Assembly: GCA_963728445.1 (NCBI GenBank)
Contig: CAVSJO010000006.1
Span: forward strand, 620,001-684,000
Reading direction: 5' to 3'
Origin: CAVSJO01 sp963728445
GTDB taxonomy: Bacteria; Gemmatimonadota; Gemmatimonadetes; Longimicrobiales; RSA9
DNA length: 64,000 nt
Shown here: in pieces, positions 1 to 6,981 of the stretch
How the letters are laid out: each line of letters opens with the position of its first letter
How positions within the stretch are numbered: the stretch's first letter is position 1
The notes under the pieces: generated by a model
What the model was told of the DNA's origin: nothing
Databases searched by the model: none
The model's input: only the letters and a program-made list of their open reading frames with translations
Translations under genes and position numbers: made by a program

Positions 1-99
1 GCTGCGCTGCTGCTGCTGAGCGTAGCGCTGGTCGCATGCTGGCTGCCGGCCCGGCGCGCGGCGGCGATCGATCCCATGGAGGTGATGAGGGGCGAGTAG
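1..99 (+). CDS. MacB/FtsX-type ABC transporter permease, C-terminal end (partial)
   Basis: Only the last 32 codons are in the window, entering in frame 1 and stopping at TAG 97-99. The translation is a hydrophobic segment (AALLLLSVALVACWLPARR) followed by AAAIDPMEVMRGE. A final membrane helix followed by P-A-R-R-A-A-x-I-D-P-M-E-x-[ML]-R is the usual ending of MacB/FtsX-family permeases, in which the last helix is followed by a short cytoplasmic tail. The substrate cannot be inferred from this stub. The family call is a pattern match on the tail alone. Confidence 0.7.
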   Translation, partial: AALLLLSVALVACWLPARRAAAIDPMEVMRGE

Positions 100-214
100 C
101 CCCATCCGACTCTCGGCCACCGGCATATGGCGCCGGGCGACGGCCGCCGTATCATTCCGGGACGCCGCGTGGTGCGGCGCGATCTGAGCCGTTCCCGGAA
201 ATCACCTCGTCACC

Positions 215-1066
215 GTGGCTTCGAACTCGACCGACGACCCTCGATTCCTGCTCTTTCGCGGCCAGGCAATGCTGGTCCGGCGCGAGGCCGGCTCCCTTCA
301 CCTGCCGACGGGGCGGGAGCTGGCGGAGGCAGGGCTGCCCGCCCCGACCGACTACCCGGTCGGCCGCCTGGGCGGGAACCCCGCATTCGCCGGGGTGCTG
401 CCCGAAGCTGCCGAATTCCAGGCGCCCGTCGAGCGACGCGCATCCCCCGACGTGCGGGCGGGCGAGGCGGAGTCGGAGCGTCCGGACGGCCTCGACCTGG
501 TGGGGCTTCGGGCCCTTCACGCTCTGCTTCCCGCGGACGCGCTGGCGCTGGCCAGTCGCTCCGCCCAACTCCTCGAGTGGCACCGTACGCATCGCTTCTG
601 CGGCGTGTGCGGCGCCGCGACGGACTATCGGCCCGGCGATGAGGCACGCCGGTGCCCCGGCTGCGGCCACGCTCACTTCCCCCGCGTGTCGCCGGCCGTG
701 ATCACGCTCGTGCAGCGGGGCGAGGAGATCCTGCTCGCGCGCTCTCCGCACTTCGCGCCCGGCGTCTACTCGACCCTCGCCGGATTCGTCGAGCCGGGAG
801 AATCGCTCGAGGAGGCCGTCGCCCGGGAGATCCGGGAGGAGGTGGGAGTGGAGGTCGAAGACGTGCGCTACTTCGGCAGCCAGCCGTGGCCGTTTCCGCA
901 CTCACTCATGATCGGCTTCACGGCCGTGCACGCGGGTGGAGACATCGAGTGCGACGGGGTCGAGATCGAGGACGCCGGGTGGTACCGCCGTGACTCGCTT
1001 CCATCGCTTCCATCACGGATCAGCATTTCGCGCCGGCTCGTCGATTCGTTCCTGGCCGAAAGTTGA
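215..1066 (+). CDS. nudC: NAD(+)/NADH diphosphatase, NudC-like Nudix hydrolase
   Basis: Likely hydrolyses NAD(H), and in the wider family NAD-capped RNA 5' ends, to NMN(H) plus AMP. The 283-residue protein has the NudC layout. The N-terminal domain covers about 1-125. A four-cysteine zinc ribbon (FCGVCG...RCPGCG) lies at about 127-150. The Nudix domain has a complete box near 188-212 (GFVEPGESLEEA followed by REIREEVGV), so all metal-binding glutamates are present. The NudC-specific SQPWPFP motif follows at about 222-228. The length is normal for the family. The start is GTG at 215 with no convincing ribosome site; a later ATG at 269 would cut into the N-terminal domain. The gene lies alone, tail to tail with the metallo-beta-lactamase-fold gene. 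Function is assigned with high confidence because both NudC signatures are present. Confidence 0.93.
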   Translation: MASNSTDDPRFLLFRGQAMLVRREAGSLHLPTGRELAEAGLPAPTDYPVGRLGGNPAFAGVLPEAAEFQAPVERRASPDVRAGEAESERPDGLDLVGLRALHALLPADALALASRSAQLLEWHRTHRFCGVCGAATDYRPGDEARRCPGCGHAHFPRVSPAVITLVQRGEEILLARSPHFAPGVYSTLAGFVEPGESLEEAVAREIREEVGVEVEDVRYFGSQPWPFPHSLMIGFTAVHAGGDIECDGVEIEDAGWYRRDSLPSLPSRISISRRLVDSFLAES

Positions 1067-1092
1067 GTCGATCGGCCGGGCCCCAACGGTCG

Positions 1093-2055
1093 TCAGCCGT
1101 TCAGCTCCCGCAGCCAGGCGGCGATGGCGCGGCGGATGTAGTCCCCGGAGAACACGGTCCAGTCGGAGAGCCCGGCAGGCAGACGGTAGCTGGCAGCCGC
1201 CTCATCGGCGGAGCGCCCGGCCTCGTGGGCCCTTCGCGCTGCCGCCTCGATGTCGTCGATGAGAGTCCGGTATCGACGAAATCCCGCCGCGTCCGTGATC
1301 GCGCCGTGGCCCGGCACGAACACGTCGGCCCCTTCCTGCTCCAGCGCCCGGACGTGCGTCGACAGGCGCGAAGGAATGGCGTCGACGTAGTTCGGCACCA
1401 TGCCGTACCAGAGCAGATCTCCACAGAAGACGACGGCGGGATCCCGCAGCCGAATGACGACGTCGCTGGGCGTATGGCCGGCTCGCGGGATGATGCTGAC
1501 CACTCGACCGCCGAGGTCGAGGGTCGACGCCTCGTCCCCCGGCAGCACGACCTCCGGGAGGACCGGCGTCGCCCCGGGCGCCGACCGCTCCAGCAGAAGT
1601 CGGCGGGTGGCGGCGGTGGCGTGGAGGGCAGGCGGCGAGTCCAGGTCGCGATACCCGCCGAGTCCGCCAGAATGATCGCCGTGGAAATGTGTCAGGACGA
1701 CGTGGGTCGGCGAGCGGCCGGTCAGCTTCCGGGCGCGGTCCGCGAGCCAGTGTGCTCCCTCCGATGTCGCGAGTCCCTCGAGGAGCAGCACGCCGTCCCG
1801 CCCCTCGATGATCCCACCGTTGGAGATCGTCCGCCAAGCGTCCCCACCCCGCGGTCCGGCGAGAGGCGTCGACACCAGGGCCCACACCCCGTCGGCGATC
1901 CGCTCGAGGCGTCCCCACGGCGCCGTTTCGACAACCGTTCCGAGCGGCTCACCGGTGAGTCTCCTGGCGACGTCGCCCGGAATGCTCCGGGCCAGGGCCA
2001 GGTGCGCGGCGCAGCCGGCACCGAGGGTCAGGAATTCGCGGCGGTCCAGGTTCAT
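1093..2055 (-). CDS. Tat-exported metallo-beta-lactamase-fold hydrolase
   Basis: A 320-residue secreted MBL-fold enzyme. The N-terminus MNLDRREFLTLGAG has a twin-arginine motif and short hydrophobic stretch typical of Tat export. The zinc signature HFHGDHSGG lies near residue 123; further metal ligands appear as RAGHTPSD (His), FCGDLLW (Asp) and FVPGHG (His). Proteins of this architecture include glyoxalase II-like and quinoprotein-relay-linked MBL enzymes (SoxH type); the substrate cannot be read from the sequence. The same reading frame stays open upstream through the IS-like element to 3276. ATG 2055 is chosen because it begins the Tat signal and because everything upstream is element or filler. 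Its promoter region may have been displaced by the insertion about 185 bases upstream. Confidence 0.85.
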   Translation of the reverse strand: MNLDRREFLTLGAGCAAHLALARSIPGDVARRLTGEPLGTVVETAPWGRLERIADGVWALVSTPLAGPRGGDAWRTISNGGIIEGRDGVLLLEGLATSEGAHWLADRARKLTGRSPTHVVLTHFHGDHSGGLGGYRDLDSPPALHATAATRRLLLERSAPGATPVLPEVVLPGDEASTLDLGGRVVSIIPRAGHTPSDVVIRLRDPAVVFCGDLLWYGMVPNYVDAIPSRLSTHVRALEQEGADVFVPGHGAITDAAGFRRYRTLIDDIEAAARRAHEAGRSADEAAASYRLPAGLSDWTVFSGDYIRRAIAAWLRELNG

Positions 2056-2239
2056 CGATCTCGCTCCGGCGGAGACAGGATGCCGGAAGCGTAGGGCGGC
2101 GGCGCCGGAATGGGAAGGGAGGTCCCCGAGCAGGCGAGGCGTCGCCGACGGCGGAGGCGCGTCGAGACCGTAAGGGCGAGGGGCGCCAGCGGCCTCCCTC
2201 GCCGGTGCGGTGCCGCGGCCCGGGTGTGGTGTCGGGAGC

Positions 2240-3407
2240 GTTATGACGCTGTTTGCAGGAAATGTTGGGGCGAGGCGTAGCAGGAGCGCCATCCACGCCG
2301 GTCCCTCGTCGCGCCAGGGCCGAACGGCCACGGCCCACTGATACCACGCCAGGTAGCGTTCGAGGTAGGCGCTCGCGATCCCCCGGAATCGCTCCAGCCA
2401 TCTCCTGAAGTTGCGCCAATACGGCGTGACCCGGTCGGGGATCACCTCGGATCCGTAGCACGTTCTCCAGTACGGGGATCCGCGCGCTGCAGCGAATCCA
2501 CCCAGGCGCGACAACGGACCCTGGCGACCGGCGATCGGGTGGCCGGGCGACAGGAGCGGATCGAGCAACTCCACGAAGTCCTCTCGCCGCGCGCGTCGGT
2601 GCTCCGTGCACGCCGTCATGAGGCCGCCGCCGTCGCCGATGGCGATGGTGATCCAGAGCCAGGCCACCGATCGGTCGCACGGGTCCGCTCGCTGCGAACG
2701 AGCCGGTCGATCGAGGTGCCGCGCGCCTTTGAAGGAAAGGGTCATCCTTCGCTCTCTCACCTCGACGATTCCCTTCATGGGGACGACGGCGCTTCCCGCA
2801 AATGGAACGTGCGTGCGGCGGTCCCGAGCCGTCTCGCCAGCAGCGCTACGATCCCCGACGCGACCCTTCGCTGTCGCTGCCTCGTCTGGGGCGGTCGCGT
2901 AGGCCCGCTCGAGCGCCTCACCTCGGATCGCGTGGAGGAAGCGGTGCCGCCATCGGAAGGCGGTGCTCGGGCTCACGCCACAGCGGCCCGCGCTCCTGCG
3001 GATGGATTCGCCTTCGCGCAGCAGAGTCGCGTACGCAGGAGTCACCTCGATGCGCTTCAGGTAGGCGAAAGGGGTCGCCGTGAAATCGCTGAACGTGCGA
3101 CTGCATGTCCGGCACCTGAATCGTCGGCGCTCCCCGAACCGCCCCCAACCGGTCACACGCGTGGCCCCACAGCGAGGACAGCTCACACCCGCGTTCCATC
3201 GTCCGGCGCGGAACTCGGCGAATGGAAACCGACCCCCGATCACGGCCCGGTTGAAATCTCGTATTCGGGTCGACATGGAGAAAGATGACGTTCGACCACG
3301 AGTGGGCCGATAGCGCGTCGAGACGGCTGGATGTCGATTACGGACCTGTTGCCAGGAGCGGCGGTGGCGGGCCGGCCGCCCACAAATCCCGCGAACAGCG
3401 TCACAAC
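2240..3407 (-). mobile_element. IS1595-like insertion sequence (1168 bp, imperfect terminal inverted repeats)
   Basis: The left end (2240-2270) and the reverse complement of the right end (3379-3407) align over about 29 bases. They share GACGCTGTT, then Y-GC-R-GGA, then GT-K-GGG. Between them lies one transposase-like gene on the minus strand. The inner repeat ACGCTGTTYGCAGGAA recurs in the small element at 45640-45746, so both belong to one family. No clean 8-bp target duplication is visible. The bases just outside the shared core are themselves roughly complementary between the two ends. The insertion lies between the MBL gene and tex. Confidence 0.75.
2241..3276 (-). CDS. IS1595/ISXO2-like transposase homologue, catalytic residues not recognisable, no own stop codon
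   Basis: About 345 residues lie inside the element. An N-terminal zinc ribbon (SCPRCG at 32-37, CRTC at 55-58) and a helix-turn-helix-like stretch (RRSAGRCGVSPSTAFRWRHR, about 93-111) match the IS1595 layout. So do SFKGARHLDRPAR (181-193) and the C-terminal block RRWLERFRGIASAYLERYLAW (residues 291-311). Where relatives have the catalytic D-E (GIVEaDEt), this protein has GIVEVRER. The second Asp block (TDG) is AGRQG, and the HxxN/NV block reads PDRVTPYW. All three catalytic positions therefore look lost although the frame is open. There is no stop before the terminal repeat: translation would run through it as TFPANSVIT and on into the MBL frame to 1093. It could be domesticated, or a decayed copy mobilised in trans. 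The start is ATG 3276. Confidence 0.6.
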
Positions 3408-3566
3408 GGTCCGCGGGGCGGTTCTCCCGGCGGCGCCAGCCGCCCCGCGGCCTGCCTCACGACTTGATCCGCCCCTGTCCGCAGGCGACCTTCAGGGCCG
3501 CTTCCGCTCATCGGGAGCGCCGGGGCGCCCGCCCTGCACAGAGCTGATGCCGCGCACACGGAAGTC
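3379..3566. other. Intergenic region between IS right end and tex
   Basis: The IS right terminal repeat occupies 3379-3407. The remaining 160 bases up to tex hold no gene that can be supported. No clear promoter hexamers or terminator stem are visible. Confidence 0.6.
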
Positions 3567-5981
3567 ATGATCGCCGACCGCCTGATCCAACAGATTTCAA
3601 CCGAGCTGTCCCTGTCCCCCGCACAGGTTCGGCGGACCCTCGAGCTCTTCCATGAAGGTGCGACGCTGCCGTTTATCGCCCGCTACCGTAAGGAGGCAAC
3701 CGGCGGCCTCGACGAGGTGCAGCTTCGGGACGTGCGGGACCGGGGCCAGTATCTGGCGGAGCTGGAGGACCGGCGGGATGCGATCCTCCGGTCCGTCGAG
3801 GGGCAGGGGAAGCTGGACGACGCGCTCCGTCGCAGAATCGAGTCGGCGGAGACGAAGCAGGCCCTTGAGGATCTGTACCTTCCCTACAAGCCAAAGCGAC
3901 GCACACGGGCGACGATCGCTCGCGAGCGGGGGCTCGAGCCGCTCGCCGATCTCGTCTGGTCGGGCGAGGCCGACGACGAGGCGGTGGGGCGCGAGGCCGC
4001 AGGTTTCGTGGATTCGAAGAACGATGTACCCACGGCGGAGGATGCCCTCCAGGGCGCCCGGGACATCCTGGCGGAGCGTATTTCGGAGGACGCCGATCTC
4101 CGAGGCTGGATCCGGGAGTTGGCCCGGGCGAAAGGCGTTGTGGCGGCGAGCGTCGCCCGAGGGAAGCAGGACGACGCGTCGGCGGCCAAGTTCCGTGACT
4201 ACTTCGATCATCGGGAGCCCATCCACTCGATCCCGTCGCACCGGATGCTCGCAATCCGTCGGGGAGAGGCGGAGGGCGCCCTCACCTGGACCATCGAGTC
4301 GCCGGAGGAGGAGGTCCTGACCGGAATCGAGCGACGCGTGGTCGCCCCGCGGGCGGCAACCCGGCAGATGCGTCTGGCTGCCGAGGACGCGTGGAAGCGC
4401 CTGCTCTCGTCCGCGATCGAGGTGGAGCTCAGGCTCGAGCTGAAGGAGCGGGCGGATGGAGAGGCGATCGCCGTTTTTGGACAGAATCTCGAGCAGCTTC
4501 TGCTCCAGGCGCCCGCCGGCGAACGTGCCACCATCGGACTCGATCCCGGGTTCCGGACGGGCGTGAAGGTCGCGGTCGTATCCCGCACCGGCGCGGTCCT
4601 CGACACGGCCACGATCTACCTGCACCGGGAGGACGCCTTCGTCGCCGAGCTGAACCGCCTCATCGACGCTCACGCGCCGGAGCTGATCGCCATCGGCAAC
4701 GGTACGGCCTCACGGGAAACGGAGGCGCTCGTTCGCCGTGCGCTGCGAGACCGACCGGCGACGAAGCCTGGCGCGGCGGGCGCGGCGGGCGCGGCGGGCG
4801 CGGCGGACGGGGCGGACGGGGCGGACGGGGCGGACGGGGCGGACGGGGCGGACGGGGCCGCCACTGCGGCCACCGCAGGGGCGCGGCCGCAGCCGGTGCT
4901 CGTGAACGAGGCGGGGGCGAGCGTCTATTCGGCGAGCGACGTCGCCCGGGAGGAGCTGCCGGATCTGGACGTTTCGCTGCGGGGCGCGGTGAGCATCGCA
5001 CGGCGGCTGCAGGACCCGCTGGCGGAGCTGGTGAAGATCGATCCGAAGTCCATCGGCGTCGGGCAGTATCAGCACGACGTCAACCAGTCGCGGCTCAAGG
5101 GGCGCCTGGACGAAGGCGTGACCGTGTGCGTGAACCGGGTCGGGGTCGAGGTGAACACGGCCTCGGCGCCGCTTCTCTCCTACGTGGCGGGAATCGGTCC
5201 GACGCTGGCGCGCAACGTCGTCGAGCTGCGGGACTCGCGCGGCGGACTGAAGTCGCGGAAGGAGTTGCTCGAGGTGCCGCGCCTGGGCCCCAGGTCATTC
5301 GAGCAGGCGGCGGGATTCCTGCGGATCCGCGGGGGGAAGCACCCGCTGGACGCGACGGCGGTCCACCCGGAGCGTTACGCCCTCGTCGAGCGCATGGCCG
5401 CGGACCTCGGCGCGGACGTGGCGGGTCTCATCGGAAATGCAGAGAAGCTGAAGACGCTCGAGGACCGCCTCGATCGCTACGTCGAGGGCGACGTCGGACT
5501 CCCCACGCTCCGGGACATCCTCGACGAGCTGCGCCGGCCCGGCCGCGACCCGCGGGACAGCTTCGAGGCACCGGCGTTCCGGGAGGACATACAGGAGCCG
5601 AAGGACCTGAGGCCGGGCATGGCGCTGGAGGGCGTCGTCACCAACGTCGTCGCGTTCGGCGCGTTCGTGGACGTGGGCGTGCACCAGGACGGGCTCGTCC
5701 ACATCTCCCAGCTGGCGGATCGATACGTCAGGGAACCGGGCGAGGTCGTGAGCGTCGGACAGAAGGTGCGCGTCACCGTTCTCAACGTGGATCTTCAGCG
5801 GAACCGAATTGCGCTCTCCATGAAGTCGAGTCCGATGGAGCAGCGCGAGGGCGGGCGCGGCAGCGGCGGGCACGGCAGTGGTCGCGGCAGTGGTCGCGGC
5901 AGTGGTCGCGGCAGCGGGGAGCGCGAGCAGCGCCGGGCGCGCCCCGGCGACGTCGCCCCGAACGGCATGCGATTCACCTGA
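3567..5981 (+). CDS. tex: Tex family RNA-binding transcription accessory protein
   Basis: An 804-residue Tex protein, a nucleic-acid-binding factor linked to transcription and RNA decay. The Tex N-domain (about 1-190) includes the conserved LPFIARYRKEATGGLDE. The YqgF/RNase H-like fold starts at about 322 (TIGLDPGFRTGVK) and contains AIGNGTASRETE. Helix-hairpin-helix repeats lie at about 530-600, with GIGPTLARNVVELRD and VPRLGPRSFEQAAGFLRI. A full S1 domain (about 679-755) ends in NRIALSMK. Two features are unusual. A (DGA)n-type low-complexity insert sits just after the YqgF core at about 402-432, encoded by 9-bp tandem repeats. The C-terminal tail is a glycine/serine/arginine repeat (GSGR)n that could bind RNA. 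ATG 3567 gives the family N-terminus. The family assignment is secure. Confidence 0.97.
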   Translation: MIADRLIQQISTELSLSPAQVRRTLELFHEGATLPFIARYRKEATGGLDEVQLRDVRDRGQYLAELEDRRDAILRSVEGQGKLDDALRRRIESAETKQALEDLYLPYKPKRRTRATIARERGLEPLADLVWSGEADDEAVGREAAGFVDSKNDVPTAEDALQGARDILAERISEDADLRGWIRELARAKGVVAASVARGKQDDASAAKFRDYFDHREPIHSIPSHRMLAIRRGEAEGALTWTIESPEEEVLTGIERRVVAPRAATRQMRLAAEDAWKRLLSSAIEVELRLELKERADGEAIAVFGQNLEQLLLQAPAGERATIGLDPGFRTGVKVAVVSRTGAVLDTATIYLHREDAFVAELNRLIDAHAPELIAIGNGTASRETEALVRRALRDRPATKPGAAGAAGAAGAADGADGADGADGADGADGAATAATAGARPQPVLVNEAGASVYSASDVAREELPDLDVSLRGAVSIARRLQDPLAELVKIDPKSIGVGQYQHDVNQSRLKGRLDEGVTVCVNRVGVEVNTASAPLLSYVAGIGPTLARNVVELRDSRGGLKSRKELLEVPRLGPRSFEQAAGFLRIRGGKHPLDATAVHPERYALVERMAADLGADVAGLIGNAEKLKTLEDRLDRYVEGDVGLPTLRDILDELRRPGRDPRDSFEAPAFREDIQEPKDLRPGMALEGVVTNVVAFGAFVDVGVHQDGLVHISQLADRYVREPGEVVSVGQKVRVTVLNVDLQRNRIALSMKSSPMEQREGGRGSGGHGSGRGSGRGSGRGSGEREQRRARPGDVAPNGMRFT
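4771..4858 (+). repeat. 9-bp tandem repeats inside tex
   Basis: About three GCGGCGGGC units are followed by about six GCGGACGGG units, encoding (AAG)n then (ADG)n. The array lies in a loop directly after the YqgF domain, where other Tex proteins have only a few residues. Because the unit is a multiple of three, copy-number changes alter loop length without a frameshift. Confidence 0.9.
5872..5913 (+). repeat. 12-bp tandem repeats in tex C-terminal tail
   Basis: Three to four near-identical copies of CGGCAGTGGTCG encode GSGR repeats downstream of the S1 domain, giving a basic, flexible tail. Confidence 0.85.
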
Positions 5982-6003
5982 GCTGCCGGCGGGTGCGGCG
6001 GCC

Positions 6004-6561
6004 CTACGCGACCACCCTGCGCAGCGCGTGGGCGGTCACGGCCGTGGTCGCCCCGTAGACGAGGTGGGCGGCGAGGCCTTCCAGATGCGTGCGCATCGGA
6101 ACGGCCGTGGGGCCGCTGCCCAGCCCGAGCACCGGCACGGCCACCTCGTCGGCGACGAGCCAGATGCCGGCGCCGAAACCGAGGCCACCCACCGGATCGA
6201 ATCCGTCGGCGCCGCCTCGGGCGGCGCCGTACAGGGCGCCCATTCCGAGACCCATCGCCCAATGCGCGGCCTGTCCGAGCCGCTGCCGCGTTTCCTCGTC
6301 GGGCGCCTCTCCCTCCACGGACTCGTACACGGCGCGACCGGCGGCCTGCGTGGCGGGCTCGTCTTCACGCCTGTGCGGATCCACCACGGCGACGTCGTCG
6401 AATCGGGACGGCTCGTCGACGTTGTCGCTGTCCTGGAGTCCGACGTCGGGGACCGCGGGCCTGGCCGCTCCGCCGCTCCGCGGCGCGCGACCGGCTTCAC
6501 GCCGCCGACGGAACACGGCGGCGTCTCCGGTGAACGCACGGCAGGAACCGACGAAATGCAC
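6004..6561 (-). CDS. DUF1440-like membrane protein, apparently lacking the usual N-terminal helix
   Basis: 185 residues as written. The second half matches the DUF1440/YagU-type inner-membrane family: AAHWAMGLGMGALYGAARG, then GFGAGIWLVADEVAVPVLGL, then HLEGLAAHLVYGATTAVTAHA, giving three hydrophobic segments between about 95 and 180. The first 90 residues are polar and arginine-rich. They do not show the membrane helix (often with WAMN) that normally opens the family. The protein may be truncated, or the true start may lie farther in. Function of the family is unclear; E. coli YagU has been linked to acid resistance. It is divergently arranged with the CBS gene, 17 bases away. Confidence 0.65.
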   Translation of the reverse strand: MHFVGSCRAFTGDAAVFRRRREAGRAPRSGGAARPAVPDVGLQDSDNVDEPSRFDDVAVVDPHRREDEPATQAAGRAVYESVEGEAPDEETRQRLGQAAHWAMGLGMGALYGAARGGADGFDPVGGLGFGAGIWLVADEVAVPVLGLGSGPTAVPMRTHLEGLAAHLVYGATTAVTAHALRRVVA

Positions 6562-6578
6562 GGAAAGGAAAGTGACGA

Positions 6579-6965
6579 ATGGCGAATGCGGCGCAGGAAT
6601 GGGGCTCGGAGCGGACGGGAGCGACGGACCGCACGGTTCGCGAGGTGATGCGCCCGCTGGCGACGGGCTGCCTGCAGGAGAACCGGGTAGTGGACGTTCT
6701 CGAGGTGATGCAGGAGCTCGGCGTCGAGGCCTTGCCGGTGGTCGACGCGCTGGAGGGCGGCAGCGTGCAGGGGATGGTGACGCGCCGGGCCGCGGCCGCG
6801 GCGGCCGAGGCCGACCCGGACGCCCGCGTGGCCGACTGCGAGATGGCCGAGGCGCCGGAAGTCGACCCGGACGCGCCGGCGATCCGGGCCCTCGGCCACG
6901 CCGTGGACGGCCCCGGCTCGGCGGTGGTGGACGGCGACGGAAATCTGATCGGGGTGGTGGACTGA
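6579..6965 (+). CDS. CBS-domain protein
   Basis: 128 residues containing a single CBS pair. The first CBS (REVMRPLATGCLQENRVVDV, about 22-41) continues through ALPVVDALEGGSVQGMVTRR. The second, shorter repeat ends the protein at SAVVDGDGNLIGVVD. CBS pairs bind adenosyl ligands such as AMP, ATP or SAM and usually regulate another domain or partner; here no catalytic domain is attached. The second CBS is abbreviated and lacks the usual trailing helix. ATG 6579 follows GGAAAG at about the right distance. It converges with feoB (16-base gap). No partner can be named from context. Confidence 0.8.
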   Translation: MANAAQEWGSERTGATDRTVREVMRPLATGCLQENRVVDVLEVMQELGVEALPVVDALEGGSVQGMVTRRAAAAAAEADPDARVADCEMAEAPEVDPDAPAIRALGHAVDGPGSAVVDGDGNLIGVVD

Positions 6966-6981
6966 GCGGCCCGCGCGCTCG

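Noticed and set aside
1063..2094. 343-codon plus-strand frame opposite the MBL gene
   Set aside because: Shadow of the MBL reading frame; no domain.
2232..3417. 8-bp target duplication around the IS
   Set aside because: The two 8-base flanks tested (TCGGGAGC and GGTCCGCG) do not match; only weak mirror complementarity is present.
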